From assembly GCA_004380135.1 (NCBI GenBank), contig QXCR01000056.1, forward strand, positions 1 to 64,000: DNA of 64,000 nt, written 5' to 3'. Below the pieces are notes generated by a model, which was not told where the DNA came from, did not search any database, and was given only the letters and a program-made list of their open reading frames with translations. A program made the translations under genes and the position numbers. Within the stretch, counting starts at the first letter, position 1. Every line of letters starts with the position of its first letter. The DNA is from Stemphylium vesicarium. Its lineage: Eukaryota > Ascomycota > Dothideomycetes > Pleosporales > Pleosporaceae. This document shows positions 19,919 through 32,409 of this stretch, one piece after another.

Positions 19919-22900
19919 TATAGACGTAACAATGAGAAGCGACTGTATCAGTAGGATTGATACTGAGCCTGGGGAAATAGACGTTGAGTATATGGTGGGG
20001 GAATGCCCAGGATGACGTAGCCCATCACGCCAATCACGCTAAGATGAGAACGCGTCCAGGGTGCGCGTCTTGCTGGGGCGGATAATGCCAACCACACCAC
20101 CTACGTTCATCTTTATCCCATCTCGTGCCCTTGGCACTCCTATAGGGCATCGCACTTTGGCGCTGAATCGACTGGGGGCTTCTTTCTTTGCATGAGCGGT
20201 AGAGGCGGAGCCTCTGCTTCCTTTGGCCTTGCATCTTGATCAACATTAATCACAATTCCAATACCAAGAAACTTCTGATGATATGGTTACCCATAGCCAT
20301 ACTTTGCAGGAAAGGTGTGAGAGTGTGCATCACAGAACTTGGGAAGGTCTGGTGTGGCGACATGAAGTCGGAACAAGAGGTGGAACCTGAAATCCTTGAT
20401 CGTATGACACGATTCATCGAGTGTGCAATTAAATCGGAGGCGGAAATGCTTCTTGGGAGCATTTCTCCCTCTCATTAGGTTTATGATGGCAATGGACAAC
20501 TGGGGTGGTTGATTGAATGCTCGCCACACAATCACATGCTGTATAAATTCTTGGGGCCATCTACGATAGACGCGGCACCAATGAAGATGTCGCAAGAGTC
20601 CTGACAAGCATTTAATCTGGAGGATGTGGGGGTGTGTTTGGAGTCTTACTTGCTAAACGAGGACAACATAGGTTCTGAGGCCGTGTAGGATACTTTCCAG
20701 AAGAAAGGATATTCCTGGCCGTACGCGGTGTGGATGTGGGTTGGGTCTCTATGAGAGAGAAACAGGTATCCAAAGATTCAACTTGTTGCCTCTATGAATG
20801 ACTGGAGTTGAACTAATTTACCCACATTAGCGCTAACGGCATCACTTGGGAAACGGCTGGGGCAGGCGAGCTTTTCACCAACAACACCCGCACATACCCA
20901 TATCCACTTCATCTCTAGGATGACTTCCCCGGTCGACTACGGATACACCTGTAGTGTCTCCAGGCTAGACCATCCCCACCTTCAGCGTATATTCACCAGC
21001 CATCGATGTTACTCTAGAAACTACCTCCGCTGCGCCGTTTCCAGCCACTACAGGCTTTCGTTCGATGCACAAAGCGTGCTCTCACATACGCCACACCCGC
21101 CAGCTATCCGTCTGATCTACAGGGCTCTCGTGGCGGCCACGCGTCAAACAGAGCGGGTACGCATTGACGTCGAAGATCACATTCTAACGGCTGCATGGCG
21201 TTACTGGGGAAGCAACAGTCCCATCTCGCCCGTGAACCCTTCGCATCTTCGGCGTACAGCCATTTGAGCTACGTTTCTTGCACCAACGGTCGTGCGAGGT
21301 GTCCAAAGGGTGGCTGCAGTGACGCAGTGCTTGAAGCTTCAATTAAGTGCAACACTAAGTGCGCAGTATCACGGCGACCTGCACAAGAGGTTACACGACT
21401 TGCTAAATGGCTCTAGATCTGCCAAACATTCAAGGTTCTGGGTTCCCTGTAGCGATCCTGCGTCATCCGCAGACAATTTAGCCTGTGTTGACCTGGTTTC
21501 CGCGGGTGTTTGACGAGAAACTTTCGTCATCCACGCGTACGGACGCGCTTGCGAACTTACCCTGCCATCGATCTCGGCAATGTCGATGGTTCCTGGGGCT
21601 ATACGAAGATCGCGGGCCGCACAAGATGCAGGAACAAAGTGCGGATCTGCTCATCAAGGATCTGACAAGTATTCAACACGATGCCAGACTAGACTGTCGG
21701 TGGCCTAGATGGAATAACATACTATCGATCAAGCGCATTTCGATCTCGCCTCTGGTCGGACACTATCACATTCGCCATAAGAGGAACGTCAAAACTTCTC
21801 CTCACACGCTTTCGTCCAACACATTGTATCTGTCCCAAGACACTACAGCAGTAAATGCCAAACAACGTCACCGAACCATGAAATTTGTGCCAGCCACTTT
21901 GTTTGTGTACAATGCGATGAGCGATTAGCGCTGCTTTGCGCCAAAAACCCTTGATTGACTAGGCTTGGTACATGCTGCCGGGTTCGAGCACTTTATCCTT
22001 GGAGCTTTCGTCTGATCACCATATCCGGACATACATCACGGGTGTCGATGCGCACAACGGCGTCCAACGTTGAGCATTGATGAAGATGAACAAGATAGAC
22101 AGGTCGGACGTCTCTTTCACGCAGCACCAAATTGCAGCGTTCCAGTCGTCAACCGCGCGCTGCAGGTCTTTTGCTTTTGGCGGCGCGGACATTTGACCGT
22201 CGTCCGTCGGCCATACCGAACCACTGTTCCCAAGGCTGATTAGAGCAAACCGCTTTGCAAAATCTTTTGCTCATGCTCGTTCCTTTTGACAGACTAGCTC
22301 TAGGCGTATGACGCGAACTGCACACATTTTGGAACACCGCTACGTCAGAAGATGAATGTGATCTCTAATAAATGATAGTCAACATGTCTTCAAGTGTGAT
22401 GAGATCGCAGAATTTCCTTCTGCTGAGGTGGTATGGTGGACCCAAGCTGAGAGCTGAGTCTTGCTGCAGGATGCAAGTAAGCAGACGCACCCTGCTCCTC
22501 CAATATTGTGGCGCTCTTTGCTGTCATCCTTGGATTCAGCAAAGCATCTCGGCAAGACTGTACCGCATCTTACACAATGCTGTTGAGTCTTCGCTCTCTG
22601 CCGAATCCTTATGCATAGGATGCTGCTGTGAGCAATGGCGGTGCATGCTCACCGGTAACATGGCGATGAAATTAGCCTTACAACTCTTTGAATATTATTT
22701 CCGTGATTTCGGATTACTCCTAGACACGGTTGTCACTTCTGAACTAACGGTATTTGTTGAGTCGCTTCCAAATTGTCGGAAGCCAAAGTCCCCTCTCAAG
22801 CCACGCTGGAAACACGCAGCCGTTTCAACCGGGCCTCCAACGTGGCAACATGTGGATATCACAATATCATTCGAGACGTGGAAGCCTCGCCGAAGCCGCA

Positions 22901-24030
22901 AGGTCGCCTGCGCCTACCTAAGGCAGCCAGTGCATGTTTGATGCATATCGATAGTCTGAGTTTGGTACGAAACGTCATTGAAACGAACCGGAAAGTTTAT
23001 GACCAGGCGATATTAACCGAACATGTGAGCCGGATTGGGAATAATCTCAAGAGTTCTGCGGCAGAGCGCGCTATTAGAGGTCAGCTTTGCCATATCGTGA
23101 TGTTGTAGTCGGATCAGAAGTTCGGAACCCCTCTCAAAACTCCGACGCAACCTCAGACCAGTTGGCCGAAAATGGACTAGCGTTTCTGACGCTAGCCTAG
23201 ATCACCGCCGCTCGCCTGTTTCTCAGATCTTTTCACTCGCTTGCCAGTGTATCAAGCCTTTCCAAGCCTCGGAGACGGCTCTCGACCTCGGGAGTAGCTC
23301 AGGCCACCTTCTGCACACTACCCACAGCGGTATCTGCTCCCTGTATCGATATGTCAATCTACGCCTCACAGGCCCCGCTTTCTGCGCGACCAAGGCACCG
23401 CTGCCCACTCGCTTCACAGCCTGCTGAAGTGGCTGCTTCCCTGTAAGACTCAGCAATGGCTGCACCTCTGCCGAGTGTTCAGGCCGCCATCCTTGCCCAA
23501 GGGTTGAAGCCAGCATCGGTATGTCTAGCTGCATTCGGCGGTGTAACACGAGCAATACCGACATTCAACACATCTTTGACCACTTAAAATTCTCCGTTCG
23601 TCTACCTAGGGCTGATATGCAGGTTTCTCTTACGCCCACAGCTCTGGGCAGGCGGTCATACTAAGCCAGTGTCTATACCGTTCGTGTGCCGCACGCCGTA
23701 CTCATGGCGATCTTGCAGACTGTCACCAGCCGCGGCTACTCTACATGGAATGATCATACCAACTAGTAGTGGTGGGAACATCTCCACTACTAGCATACGC
23801 TGCCGCCCGGGGCTACTATTCGGCTCACTAGTGAAGCAGGGCCAATTTGCCATGATAGAGTTATAATAATCTGTACCACCCTTTATTAACCAAACCAGAC
23901 CAGCCAGCCTTCGCTTTTGTTTCTACGTCAGGATTCTTGAGCGTATCAGAACCTTTTTACCTTGCTCTTGAGGGATCTGGCAGCTGTCGTTTGCATTCAC
24001 TTTTTCGCACTCATCTTTCGTTAATCCAAA
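19919..24030. other. 4.1-kb gene-free stretch
   Basis: Between the SDR (minus) and laccase (plus) start codons no ORF carries a recognisable domain. The longest is 189 codons (22372-22941), with high Cys/Leu/Arg and no signal peptide or motif. Base composition looks ordinary rather than AT-rich, so RIP-degraded transposon sequence is not obvious. I saw no tRNA, long repeat or transposase remnant. The right end holds the laccase promoter (CCAAT at 23842, TATAATA at 23862). Confidence 0.55.
23763..23793. repeat. Perfect 10-bp inverted repeat with 11-nt loop
   Basis: CTAGTAGTGG at 23763-23772 is the exact reverse complement of CCACTACTAG at 23784-23793. It lies about 240 bp upstream of the laccase start codon. 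It could be a dimeric regulator site or hairpin; no known factor is recognised. Confidence 0.5.
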
Positions 24031-26135
24031 ATGGTCTTTTCTATCTCGAGGGTGGCAACTGCTGTTGGGCTCCTATTGCCCATTGTTTCTTCATTCGCTG
24101 TACCTGCTGAGCGTCTCACTCCTAGAGTCCCCGAGGTCCCCTGGAAAGAGACTGGACTATTCAGTGGACACAACAGACGAGATGATTACGAGACTTCTTG
24201 TAATCACGGTCGACAATCAAGAGGATGCTGGGATGGCGACTTCAGCATCGATACCGACATGGATGTCTCGTGGCCAACAACCGGAAAGACAGTCAAGTAT
24301 CACCTGACCATCTCGAATACCACAGGAGCTCCAGATGGGTTTGAAAGACCTATGCTCCTGATCAATGGTCAATCTCCAGGACCAGTGAGTACTACAACGG
24401 ACGTGCCAAAGAATTCCTACTAACACATCACAGACCATAGTCGCTGACTGGGGAGACGATCTTGAGATTACCGTCACCAACAATCTCCAGAACAATGGTA
24501 CTGGGCTGCACTGGCATGGGCTGCGACAGCTTGGATCAAACGAGCAAGATGGTGTGAACGGAATTACTGAATGCCCGATCGCACCCGGTGACTCGAAAAT
24601 CTACAAGTTCAAAGCGACACAATATGGCACCACTGTAAGTATCGAGTCTTGTGCGACATGTTGTCAAGACACGGCTAACCTGATCAGTGGTATCACTCGC
24701 ACTACTCGGTGCAGTATGGTGATGGCCTTGTAGGGCCCATGATCATCAGAGGACCCGCAACAGCAAACTACGACATTGATCTCGGTGCGCTGCCTATGAC
24801 TGATTGGTTCCACGCTACCACCTTCACTGTGAATGCTGCAGCTGTCCATGCCAATGGTCCTCCAACCGCAGACAATGTCCTTGTTAACGGCACGATGACA
24901 TCACCTTTCGGCGGCAAGTACGCCGAGACAACCCTGACCCCTGGCAAGACGCATTTGTTGCGCCTGATGAACGTTGGTATCAACAACTATCTTCATGTCG
25001 GCCTTGACGGGCATCAATTCCAAGTCATTTCGGCTGATTTCACACCAATCGAGCCTTTCTACACGGATAATTTGATCCTCGCAGTCGGTAAGTCAACCGA
25101 AGTCGTGATCATATGCAAGCCCGTTTTGTCTCTTACGGCATTGCGCTGTGCAACACGGCCCCACCTACGAGAATGCAGTCACGATAACCACTGGTAAGGA
25201 ACTCATCGCTAACATGGTTGCTAGGTCAACGATATGAAGTGGTTATCAACGCAACCGAGGCTGTTGACAACTACTGGTTCCGCGTTGGTACTGGCGGCAG
25301 GTGCGATGGTCCCAATGCGAACGCTGCAAACATCAGGAGCATTTTCCGATATGCAGGCGCACCTAGCATAGAGCCCAACACTACTGGAGTCCTACCGGTT
25401 GGCTGCTACGACGAGACCAACATTGTGCCCTACGCCAAGACGACTGTCCCCCAGGAGATGCCCGAGCAGCTGACTGTTGGCTTCAACGACAACTACACCC
25501 ATGACGTGACACAAGATCAGGGTCTGGTTCAGTGGCTCGTAAACGGCAATCCCATGGCAGTCGACCTTGAATACCCCACGTTGCAAGCGGTCGAAGATGG
25601 CAATGTTACCACCGGCACCAACCGCCACGTGTTTGAAGTGGATGAGAAGCACCAAGTAAGTTGTCTAACAATGCAAAGACATAATTTCACGAACTAACAA
25701 GCTGCGAAGTGGCAATACTGGGTAATTCAACAAGACACAACCAATAACACAGCGCCTCCCCTCCCCCACCCCATCCATCTCCACGGCCACGACTTCTACG
25801 TCCTCGCTCAAGTAGAAAACGCAGTCTGGAATGGCGACATCTCAACTCTCAAAACAGACAACCCCATCCGTCGCGACACCGCCAACCTACCCGCTCGAGG
25901 CTACCTCGTCCTGGCTTTCGAATCTGACAACCCAGGCGCCTGGCTCATGCACTGCCACATCCCTTTCCACGTCGCCGCAGGTCTTGGCGTGCAATTCCTG
26001 GAGCGCAAGTCTGAAATCAGCGCCAAAGACAACTTCGCCGAAATGCACCGCACGTGCGACAACTGGAGCGCGTATCGGCATGAGTTTCATCCTAACGGGA
26101 TTCTGTTCCCTGGCGACTCTGGTTTACGGCGGTGA
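24031..26135 (+). CDS. Laccase (asco-type multicopper oxidase)
   Basis: Five exons (24031-24384, 24434-24634, 24688-25087, 25225-25655, 25710-26135), all GT-AG, give 603 aa. A signal peptide covers about residues 1-22, with a propeptide region after it. All four copper motifs are present: HWHG (144-147), WYHSH (186-190), HPIHLHGH (482-489) and HCHIPFHVAAGL (543-554), with Leu554 at the T1 axial position, typical of high-potential forms. The chain ends DSGL plus RR: ascomycete laccases are cut after DSGL so that the new C-terminus plugs the trinuclear-site channel, and only two residues would be removed here. It oxidises phenols with reduction of O2 to water outside the cell; roles may include lignin attack or pigment polymerisation. 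Confidence 0.96.
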
Positions 26136-27318
26136 GCGCGCGAGGAAGTGGATGGTTATTGAAGTGGTGATGGTGCGGGTGTTGAATGTGTTGTTTCGTT
26201 TTTATTTCCCCGCGGACGTGTCTTGGGTGATATCCTAGTCTTGCAAATTTCTCCTTCTTTTCTCTCTATCGTCATACTCATTGTCACTATCGTTGTCACT
26301 GTCGCTGTTGACACGGAGTCTTTTGGTCGTTCTCTAACTGCCATAATAGTAATGAAACTCATCAAAGAAGCACACATTCGCTTCACTGCTCATGATCGCC
26401 CATTCTTCATTGACAGTACTTGGTGTTCATATCTTCCACATTCAGTATCCCGAAGTTCATGTTCTCGTGACATTCATCATCATCAAACCATACTTCCGAG
26501 GTCTTCCTTGCTCAGCTTGACTCCATGCCGCAGAGCCCCAATATACCTAGCCCACGTTTCATTTTATTTTCCTCACGCTGGCCCCACGTTCACATCGTGC
26601 AGCACGCAGCGTATAGCATACAGACATGCGAACATGCGAATATTAATCCTATAACTCACCACACGTTAGTCCCGCATTAGCATCTACCAAGCCAACCCAA
26701 CCATTGTTTTCTATTTCCCGCTGGCAATACCGGGTCAGAGGACTACGATAAAGAGCGATACGAACTAGAGTCAGCGGCGTAAGAAACTAAACTACTAGGT
26801 CGGTTCGGTGTAACTAGGCTTGATCATATTTATACCACCCCAAAGGGCTGGGAGACAAGGCTGGTGCCCTGAGGCTGGTGCATAGCACGTGGATGTGTGG
26901 CCACGAGTGCGCCTTCCTTTCCCGCGGCGGTGGAATCAACCACGTTACTCTACCTTACCCGACTATTTATTTTCTCCTTCCTTGGTTCGGGCCAGCCTAC
27001 CACATGCGGTTTGGATCCAATGTATTGCCTAGTACGTTGGATGGGGAACGGGTGGTTGGATTCCCGCAGCTCCGTTACCATGGCATCGTGGAATCCGTGA
27101 TACGACGGGGTTCGGGACGACATGGCGTCGGGTAAGGGGCATGAGGTCATTTCTGCGGAACGGTATCAGGCACATGGGCAAACGTGGGGTTTCCAAATCA
27201 TGCTGAGAGATTAGGCTATGGCCGTCGCATTAAGGGTATGAGTAAACTGAAAGCCATATCACACGACTATCCATTATCTTCGATGAGATGCAGCAAAAGG
27301 GCCATACATCTTACTCCC
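26136..27318. other. Intergenic between convergent genes, nothing seen
   Basis: 1.2 kb between the 3' ends of laccase and the Herp-like gene. No credible ORF, RNA gene or repeat was recognised; it should contain both terminators. Confidence 0.6.
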
Positions 27319-29661
27319 TTACGAAGCTGAGGCTTCAGCCTCAGACTGTGGTTCTTCAGCCCTCTCTTTTCCCTTTGAACTCGCTGTAGTCGAGTTAGGT
27401 TCACGTGCCGTATCTACTTGAGCTTCATCCCGCTTCTCCGAGCTTTGCTGGTACTGCTGTGCTTGCGCCGCTTCCTCTTCCCGCCTCCTCGCTTCTTCCT
27501 CCTGCCTCTCTCGTTCTTCTTGAGCAGCGACGCGTTCCAGCCTCTCTCTTTCCTCCTGCGCATGCACCATCCTCTCACCCACACCGGGGAACAGGCTAGC
27601 GACGAAAAGCGCAAACGCGCGTTCTATTCCACGCATGCTATCGCGTACCCAGCCAAACCTTTGGTCTCTCCTCTGCTGAATGATTCGTCTGGCGGCTTCT
27701 TCTGGCGTCATGTTACCGCGCGGGCGTGGGTTGTTGGGCTGGGCAACACGCTCGGCCATGGCTCCAATGGGAAGAAGGGCTTCGAAGTGGCGGCGGATGA
27801 GGTTGAATTGGTCTTCGAACATGCCGACTTGCGCCAGATAGACAACACCAGCAATGATACCGAGCATGATGGGTCTGTAGAGACCGCCACCACCAGCGAA
27901 GAAGTAAACGAAGACAGCCAGCTTGAAGATGAGCCACAGATGTCCAGCGACATTAACCATTCTGTCATTCTCTTCTGGCTGTGGCGGGTTCGCATTTGCG
28001 TTCTGGTTTTGATTTTGGTTCTGCGCCTGGTCTTGACCTTGGTTCTGATCCTGAACCTGGCCACCAGCCGCCGGCTGCTGTGTTGGTGTAGGCTGCATAT
28101 TGGCCAGTTGATTGTACAGCTGGTTCTGTCCCTGCGCCATTTGTTGCCCAAGACCTGCGATGAGCTGTCGGTTCCTCGCGAACTGACTCGAGAATGTCTG
28201 AAATGGCAGAGTGGACACTATGGGGGCTGTGGTGTAGGTGCCTTGCTGGTCGAAGAGAACACCGACTGGACCCTGAGGACTTGATAAGAGGAACAGCTCC
28301 GCGGGTGCATCTGCTGGTATTGTTTGCGTCGCACCTTGTGCTTGTGGCTGAGTTGTATTTGGTACTGCTGGAGTCATAATCGGCGCGCCTGGAGCAGAGG
28401 TAACGGCGGAGGTAGGTTGACCGGGAGCAGCACCGACCTGTTGACGGTCAAGCATAATGTTCAACTCGACCGCATCAACCCTGAGTTCGGTCGATGAACG
28501 TCGGAGCACCATTACTTCAGGTTCCGTGGGTAGCAAGGCTAGAGCGCGGTCGACGACATTCAGATTCTGATTAACAGTGTTCAAGTGCTGACGCAGTTGC
28601 TCAACCCGCCATGCGGGGATATTCAGCAAAGAAGATGGATCCAACATGGGGTGACCCCTAGCTTGTGGGCCAGAGTTGGCAGGGGATTGCAGCAGTGTCC
28701 GAATGTTGTCCATTTCTCGCTGTGTTTCCTGGAAAATCCTTTGGATACGGGGTAACAAGCGCTGATTCTCATTCCCCAGTGGCGGGGTTCGGGTTGGAAG
28801 CGGCGGACGACCAAACGCTAGGGCATGTGGAATCGGAAAAGGCACGGCGGGTGGCTGGATTCGCGCAGGTATATTGACCTGGTTGTATGTAACAGACCAT
28901 CGCGCCCCATTTGGTCCAATGCCTTCTCGGCGCAGTGGCTGATCGCCGTTTCCAGGGAGATTCGGCAATCCCAACGGTGGTAGAGGGGCTACACCAGGAG
29001 GTGGCGGTGGTGCTCCATCTGCGGGTGCTGATGTTTCTTGACCTGGTTGCTCGCTGTTCCGCTCTGAAGGGTCTCCATCACCCTGCTGTCCTTGATGTGC
29101 CATGGCTCGAGCGAATGGTTGCTGCAGTTGTGGGGGTAAAGGGAGAGCAATAGCATTCGCCTGTCCGGGAACATGGTGGTGATGGTGATGATGCGCATGA
29201 GGCTGTGGCAATGCCCGGAATGGGTTCGTTGGCAGCGGGTTCGCGATAAAAGCACCTTGAGCTTGCGGACGCAGCGGGTTTGGTGGAGCAGTAGACGATC
29301 GCGGTGTAGGTGAAGGTGCGGCTGGAGGAAGCTCCCGTAGTACCAAATGGAGGCTTTGATCTTTGCTCTCACGGATCTATCTCGCCATTAGCAAGCAAGC
29401 CTTCAGCTGGTGGAAGTGGAAACATACGTTCTCGACACCAAACACATTGCTCAGTGTATCGGAATCGTTAGCGACCACTCTTCCTCGGTATATCAAGCGC
29501 ATACGCTCCGGAGCAGGCTTGGAGGGCACAGCATCCTGTATGCGACTGCGGAGCTCCTTCACAGTCGTGGAGGCGGGGACATCTGCGAGGTTCACGCCGC
29601 CTTCCACCTCGGTCGAGGGGGAGAGGATCTTGAGATTGATCGTCTGCTCTTCTTCCGCCAT
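27319..29661 (-). CDS. Herp/Usa1-like ER membrane protein with N-terminal ubiquitin-like domain
   Basis: Exons 29428-29661 and 27319-29376 on the minus strand give 763 aa. Residues about 7-85 are a ubiquitin-like fold (INLKILSPSTE, then LRSRIQDAVPSKPAPERMRL, IYRGRVVANDSDTLSNVFGV), split by the intron. A long Pro/Gln/Asn-rich low-complexity region follows, then a hydrophobic hairpin (LWLIFKLAVFVYFFAGGGG and IMLGIIAGVVYLAQVGMF), and finally a charged coiled coil (repeated QEERER). This matches the HERP/Usa1 arrangement: a UBL domain followed by ER membrane segments, serving as scaffold for the Hrd1 ubiquitin ligase in ER-associated degradation. Assignment is by architecture. It shares a divergent promoter with PSD1. 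Confidence 0.82.
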
Positions 29662-30075
29662 AGCGACTATGTGAAGCAACGATTGTGGAGAGAGGTGGGG
29701 GGTTTATAAGCCGGAAGGTAGACGACGTGTTTGCATACGTTGCGCTTAAAGCTCCGAATCCGCCCCCGGTAGTCACACCTGCCATGTACAATCAAGCGCA
29801 GATTAAGATGCCTTGCCCGAGACTTCTCGAGTCTTGACACAACCTTGGACGACCTATTCTAGTGCAATTAGAGCGTCTTTGGCATGTGCGCACGCGATGC
29901 GACAGTGAAGGTTGGATGCTGGACACCTCCGAGCCGACGGCCGCAGCACGCTAAGGCCCGGTCGCAGGTGGATACGTCATTGGTCGACCGAGGAAGGTGA
30001 TTTTCCACACCACGCCGCCCTCGTATCGCCCGGCCATTGCCCATCGCTGCGTGTTGTTATGTATAGAATATAAAC
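29662..30075. promoter_or_regulatory. Divergent promoter between Herp-like gene and PSD1
   Basis: A 414-bp gap between opposed start codons. No specific factor site was recognised. The two products act at the ER and in mitochondrial phospholipid synthesis, so co-control is possible but not shown. Confidence 0.4.
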
Positions 30076-31759
30076 ATGGCGTCTTCTTGTTCCCGCCAGC
30101 TCATGCGGGCTCCCACACGCCCGCGGTTTCACACCCCCACACACCGCCATGCGCGTCTCTCTGTCCCTTCGCGCACTTTCACCTCGACCCGAGCATCATG
30201 CGACAAGCAAAACTTCCACAGGAAGGAGTCGTTTAGGTCGCGGCTGAATTCTGCGCTCAAGAATACAAAGGTGAAATGGGAGCCAATACCAATAGCACTG
30301 GGCATTGGCTTCCTTGGTGCATTCCAGTTATATCGCATACAACGCCGCGAGAAGCACACAGAGGCCGACAGACAGAATGGAGAAGACGGAGCAGTAGACC
30401 AGCAAGGCCGTCCAAAGAAGCGCGAGAGGATACGGCCGAGTGGACCATGGACGGTTCAAGTCATGTCCACGCTACCCCTCAAGGCACTTTCGCGCGTATG
30501 GGGGCGCTTCAATGAGATCGACATCCCATATTACCTACGTGTGCCCGGATTCAAGCTCTATTCCTGGATTTTCGGCGTCAAGTCAGTGACATCTGCCAAC
30601 ATACTCAAGACTGTCTCTAACTGTTTGCAGCCTCTCCGAAGTCTCGGAACCCGATCTGCACGTTTACCCTAACCTCGCCGCCTTCTTCTACCGCACCCTC
30701 AAGCCCGGTGTCCGCCCTCTAGACCCCAACCACAACGCAGTTCTCTCTCCCGCAGACGGCAAAGTCATTCAATTCGGTACCATTGAGCATGGCGAAGTCG
30801 AGCAGGTCAAGGGTGTAACATACAGCTTGGACGCCCTGCTAGGCTCCACCAAGCCCAGCACACCACAACAGAATATCGCCAACTCACAAGTCGTCGCTAG
30901 TGAGCATGAGAAGACGTCAAAGGAGGAAGAGGATGTGGTCCGCGCCGATGAGGAGTTTGCAAACGTAAACGGCATCTCATATACCCTACCGAACTTGTTC
31001 TCTGGCCCATGGCCAAAAGATGGAAAGCCAGCCGAGATGCCAACAGATCAATCGACCGCATCCGCCGCCTCTTCCGAAGCTGAAGTACGCGCCGACCTCG
31101 CCTTGAGCGAAGCAGAACGCCCGTGGTGGGCACCAGCCTCAAACAAGACACCCACGTCACTCTACTACTGCGTCGTGTACCTGGCGCCCGGCGACTACCA
31201 CCGATTCCACTCTCCCGTATCATGGGTCGTCGAGTCGCGCCGCCACTTCGCCGGAGAACTCTACAGTGTATCTCCATACCTCCAACGCACTATGCCCGGT
31301 CTGTTTACCCTGAACGAACGCGTAGTCCTACTCGGACGATGGCGCTGGGGCTTCTTCTCCTACACTCCCGTGGGTGCAACAAACGTCGGCTCCATCAAGA
31401 TCAACTTCGATCGCGAACTCCGCACCAACAGCCTAACCACCGACACTGCCGCTGACCGCGCCGCCGAAGAAGCCGCGGCCCGTGGTGAACCCTACTCTGG
31501 TTTCGCCGAAGCTTCTTACACGAGCGCAAGCCGCGTGCTAGGCGGACATGCACTCAAGCGTGGCGAAGAGATGGGGGGCTTCCAGCTGGGCAGCACTATT
31601 GTCCTTGTCTTTGAGGCGCCAAAGGGTATCCGACCTAGTCTGGATGAGGGCTTCAGTGGCACAAAGGGTGAGAGGAAAGGAGGCTTTGTGTGGAATATTG
31701 AACAGGGGAAGAAGGTCAAGGTTGGTGAGGCGTTAGGTTATGTTGATGAAGAGCAGTAG
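30076..31759 (+). CDS. PSD1: Phosphatidylserine decarboxylase, mitochondrial type
   Basis: Exons 30076-30581 and 30631-31759 give 544 aa. The N-terminus is Arg/Ser/Thr-rich without acids (mitochondrial presequence, about residues 1-40), followed by one membrane segment (PIPIALGIGFLGAFQLY). The catalytic part includes VLSPADGKV (Asp), DYHRFHSPVSW (His) and the self-cleavage motif LGST at residues 488-491: cleavage before Ser490 makes the pyruvoyl cofactor and splits beta and alpha chains. An acidic insert (EHEKTSKEEEDVV region) lies before the WW...YCVVYLAPGDYH block. The enzyme converts phosphatidylserine to phosphatidylethanolamine at the inner membrane. The intron donor is GTCAGT. Confidence 0.96.
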
Positions 31760-31901
31760 TTGGGTTCTTCAGACTTGCTCCACTCAAGAAAGACTTGTAT
31801 ATTGCGAAAAGAAGAAAATAATATCATGTTCGCTTGTCTGTGTTTTCCAACTGCTGCCGTTTCATCATCTTCTCCTCCCTCCTTCCGTTCCTCCTTCCTG
31901 C

Positions 31902-32409
31902 TTACTTCCCCGGCCCAACCCCACCCCTCCGCCAAATCTCCACAGCAATAATAACCCAAAACACAACTAACCCCACCATCACAACCGAAATCCTAATCTT
32001 AAACGACTTGTCTTCTCGTGTTGTTCCTCTTTCGTCTTCTATTTCTCTTCTACCAGCTCTCGGTTCATCTCCCCTGCTCATAGAACCCACTCTTCGTCTG
32101 CTCTCTTCGCTTATGAGCGGGTTTAGTACGCATCTTCGCTGAGGCAGCACGCCCAATTCCACGTCGACGTTGTGCGCGGGTGAGCGGTGGAAGAGGCGTG
32201 ATAGGAGCGGTCTGTGGTGGGCTGGTACGGGGCGTGGGGAGAGGGTTGTTGGGAAGGGAGAGGAGGCCGAGTGGGATGGCTGATAAATTCGGTGCTGTAT
32301 CTGGTGAGCGCAATTGAATATCTGTCTGAATTGGCGATGGTGTGGGCCGCAATGGTCCTGGGGTGGGTGGTGAGCTAGGTGGTTGGTGAGGCTCCAATGG
32401 CGACGTCAT
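31902..32409 (-). CDS. Possible small Pro-rich tail-anchored protein (frame change unresolved)
   Basis: From ATG 32409 a Pro/Ser/Thr-rich frame (MTSPLEPHQPPSSPPTPGPL...) runs to a stop at 32065. An overlapping frame, shifted by one base, carries a basic segment and then FKIRISVVMVGLVVFWVIIA, a clear C-terminal membrane helix, ending at 31902. Joined, they would make a roughly 155-aa tail-anchored protein. The join needs an intron of 3n+1 bases or a frameshift near 32050-32090; the only fitting GT-AG pair I found is about 34 nt, shorter than usual. I do not recognise the family. It is convergent with PSD1. Confidence 0.35.

Noticed and set aside
22372..22941. 189-codon plus ORF in the gene-free block
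   Set aside because: No recognisable motif, odd Cys/Arg-rich composition, no signal peptide or splice context; likely chance.
15322..26135. Possible secondary-metabolite cluster (Zn2Cys6 factor, SDR, laccase)
   Set aside because: No backbone enzyme (PKS, NRPS, terpene synthase) and a 4.1-kb gap; proximity alone is weak.
27418..28284. 288-codon plus-strand ORF
   Set aside because: Antisense shadow of the Herp-like gene; its Leu-rich translation mirrors the Q/E-rich coiled coil on the other strand.
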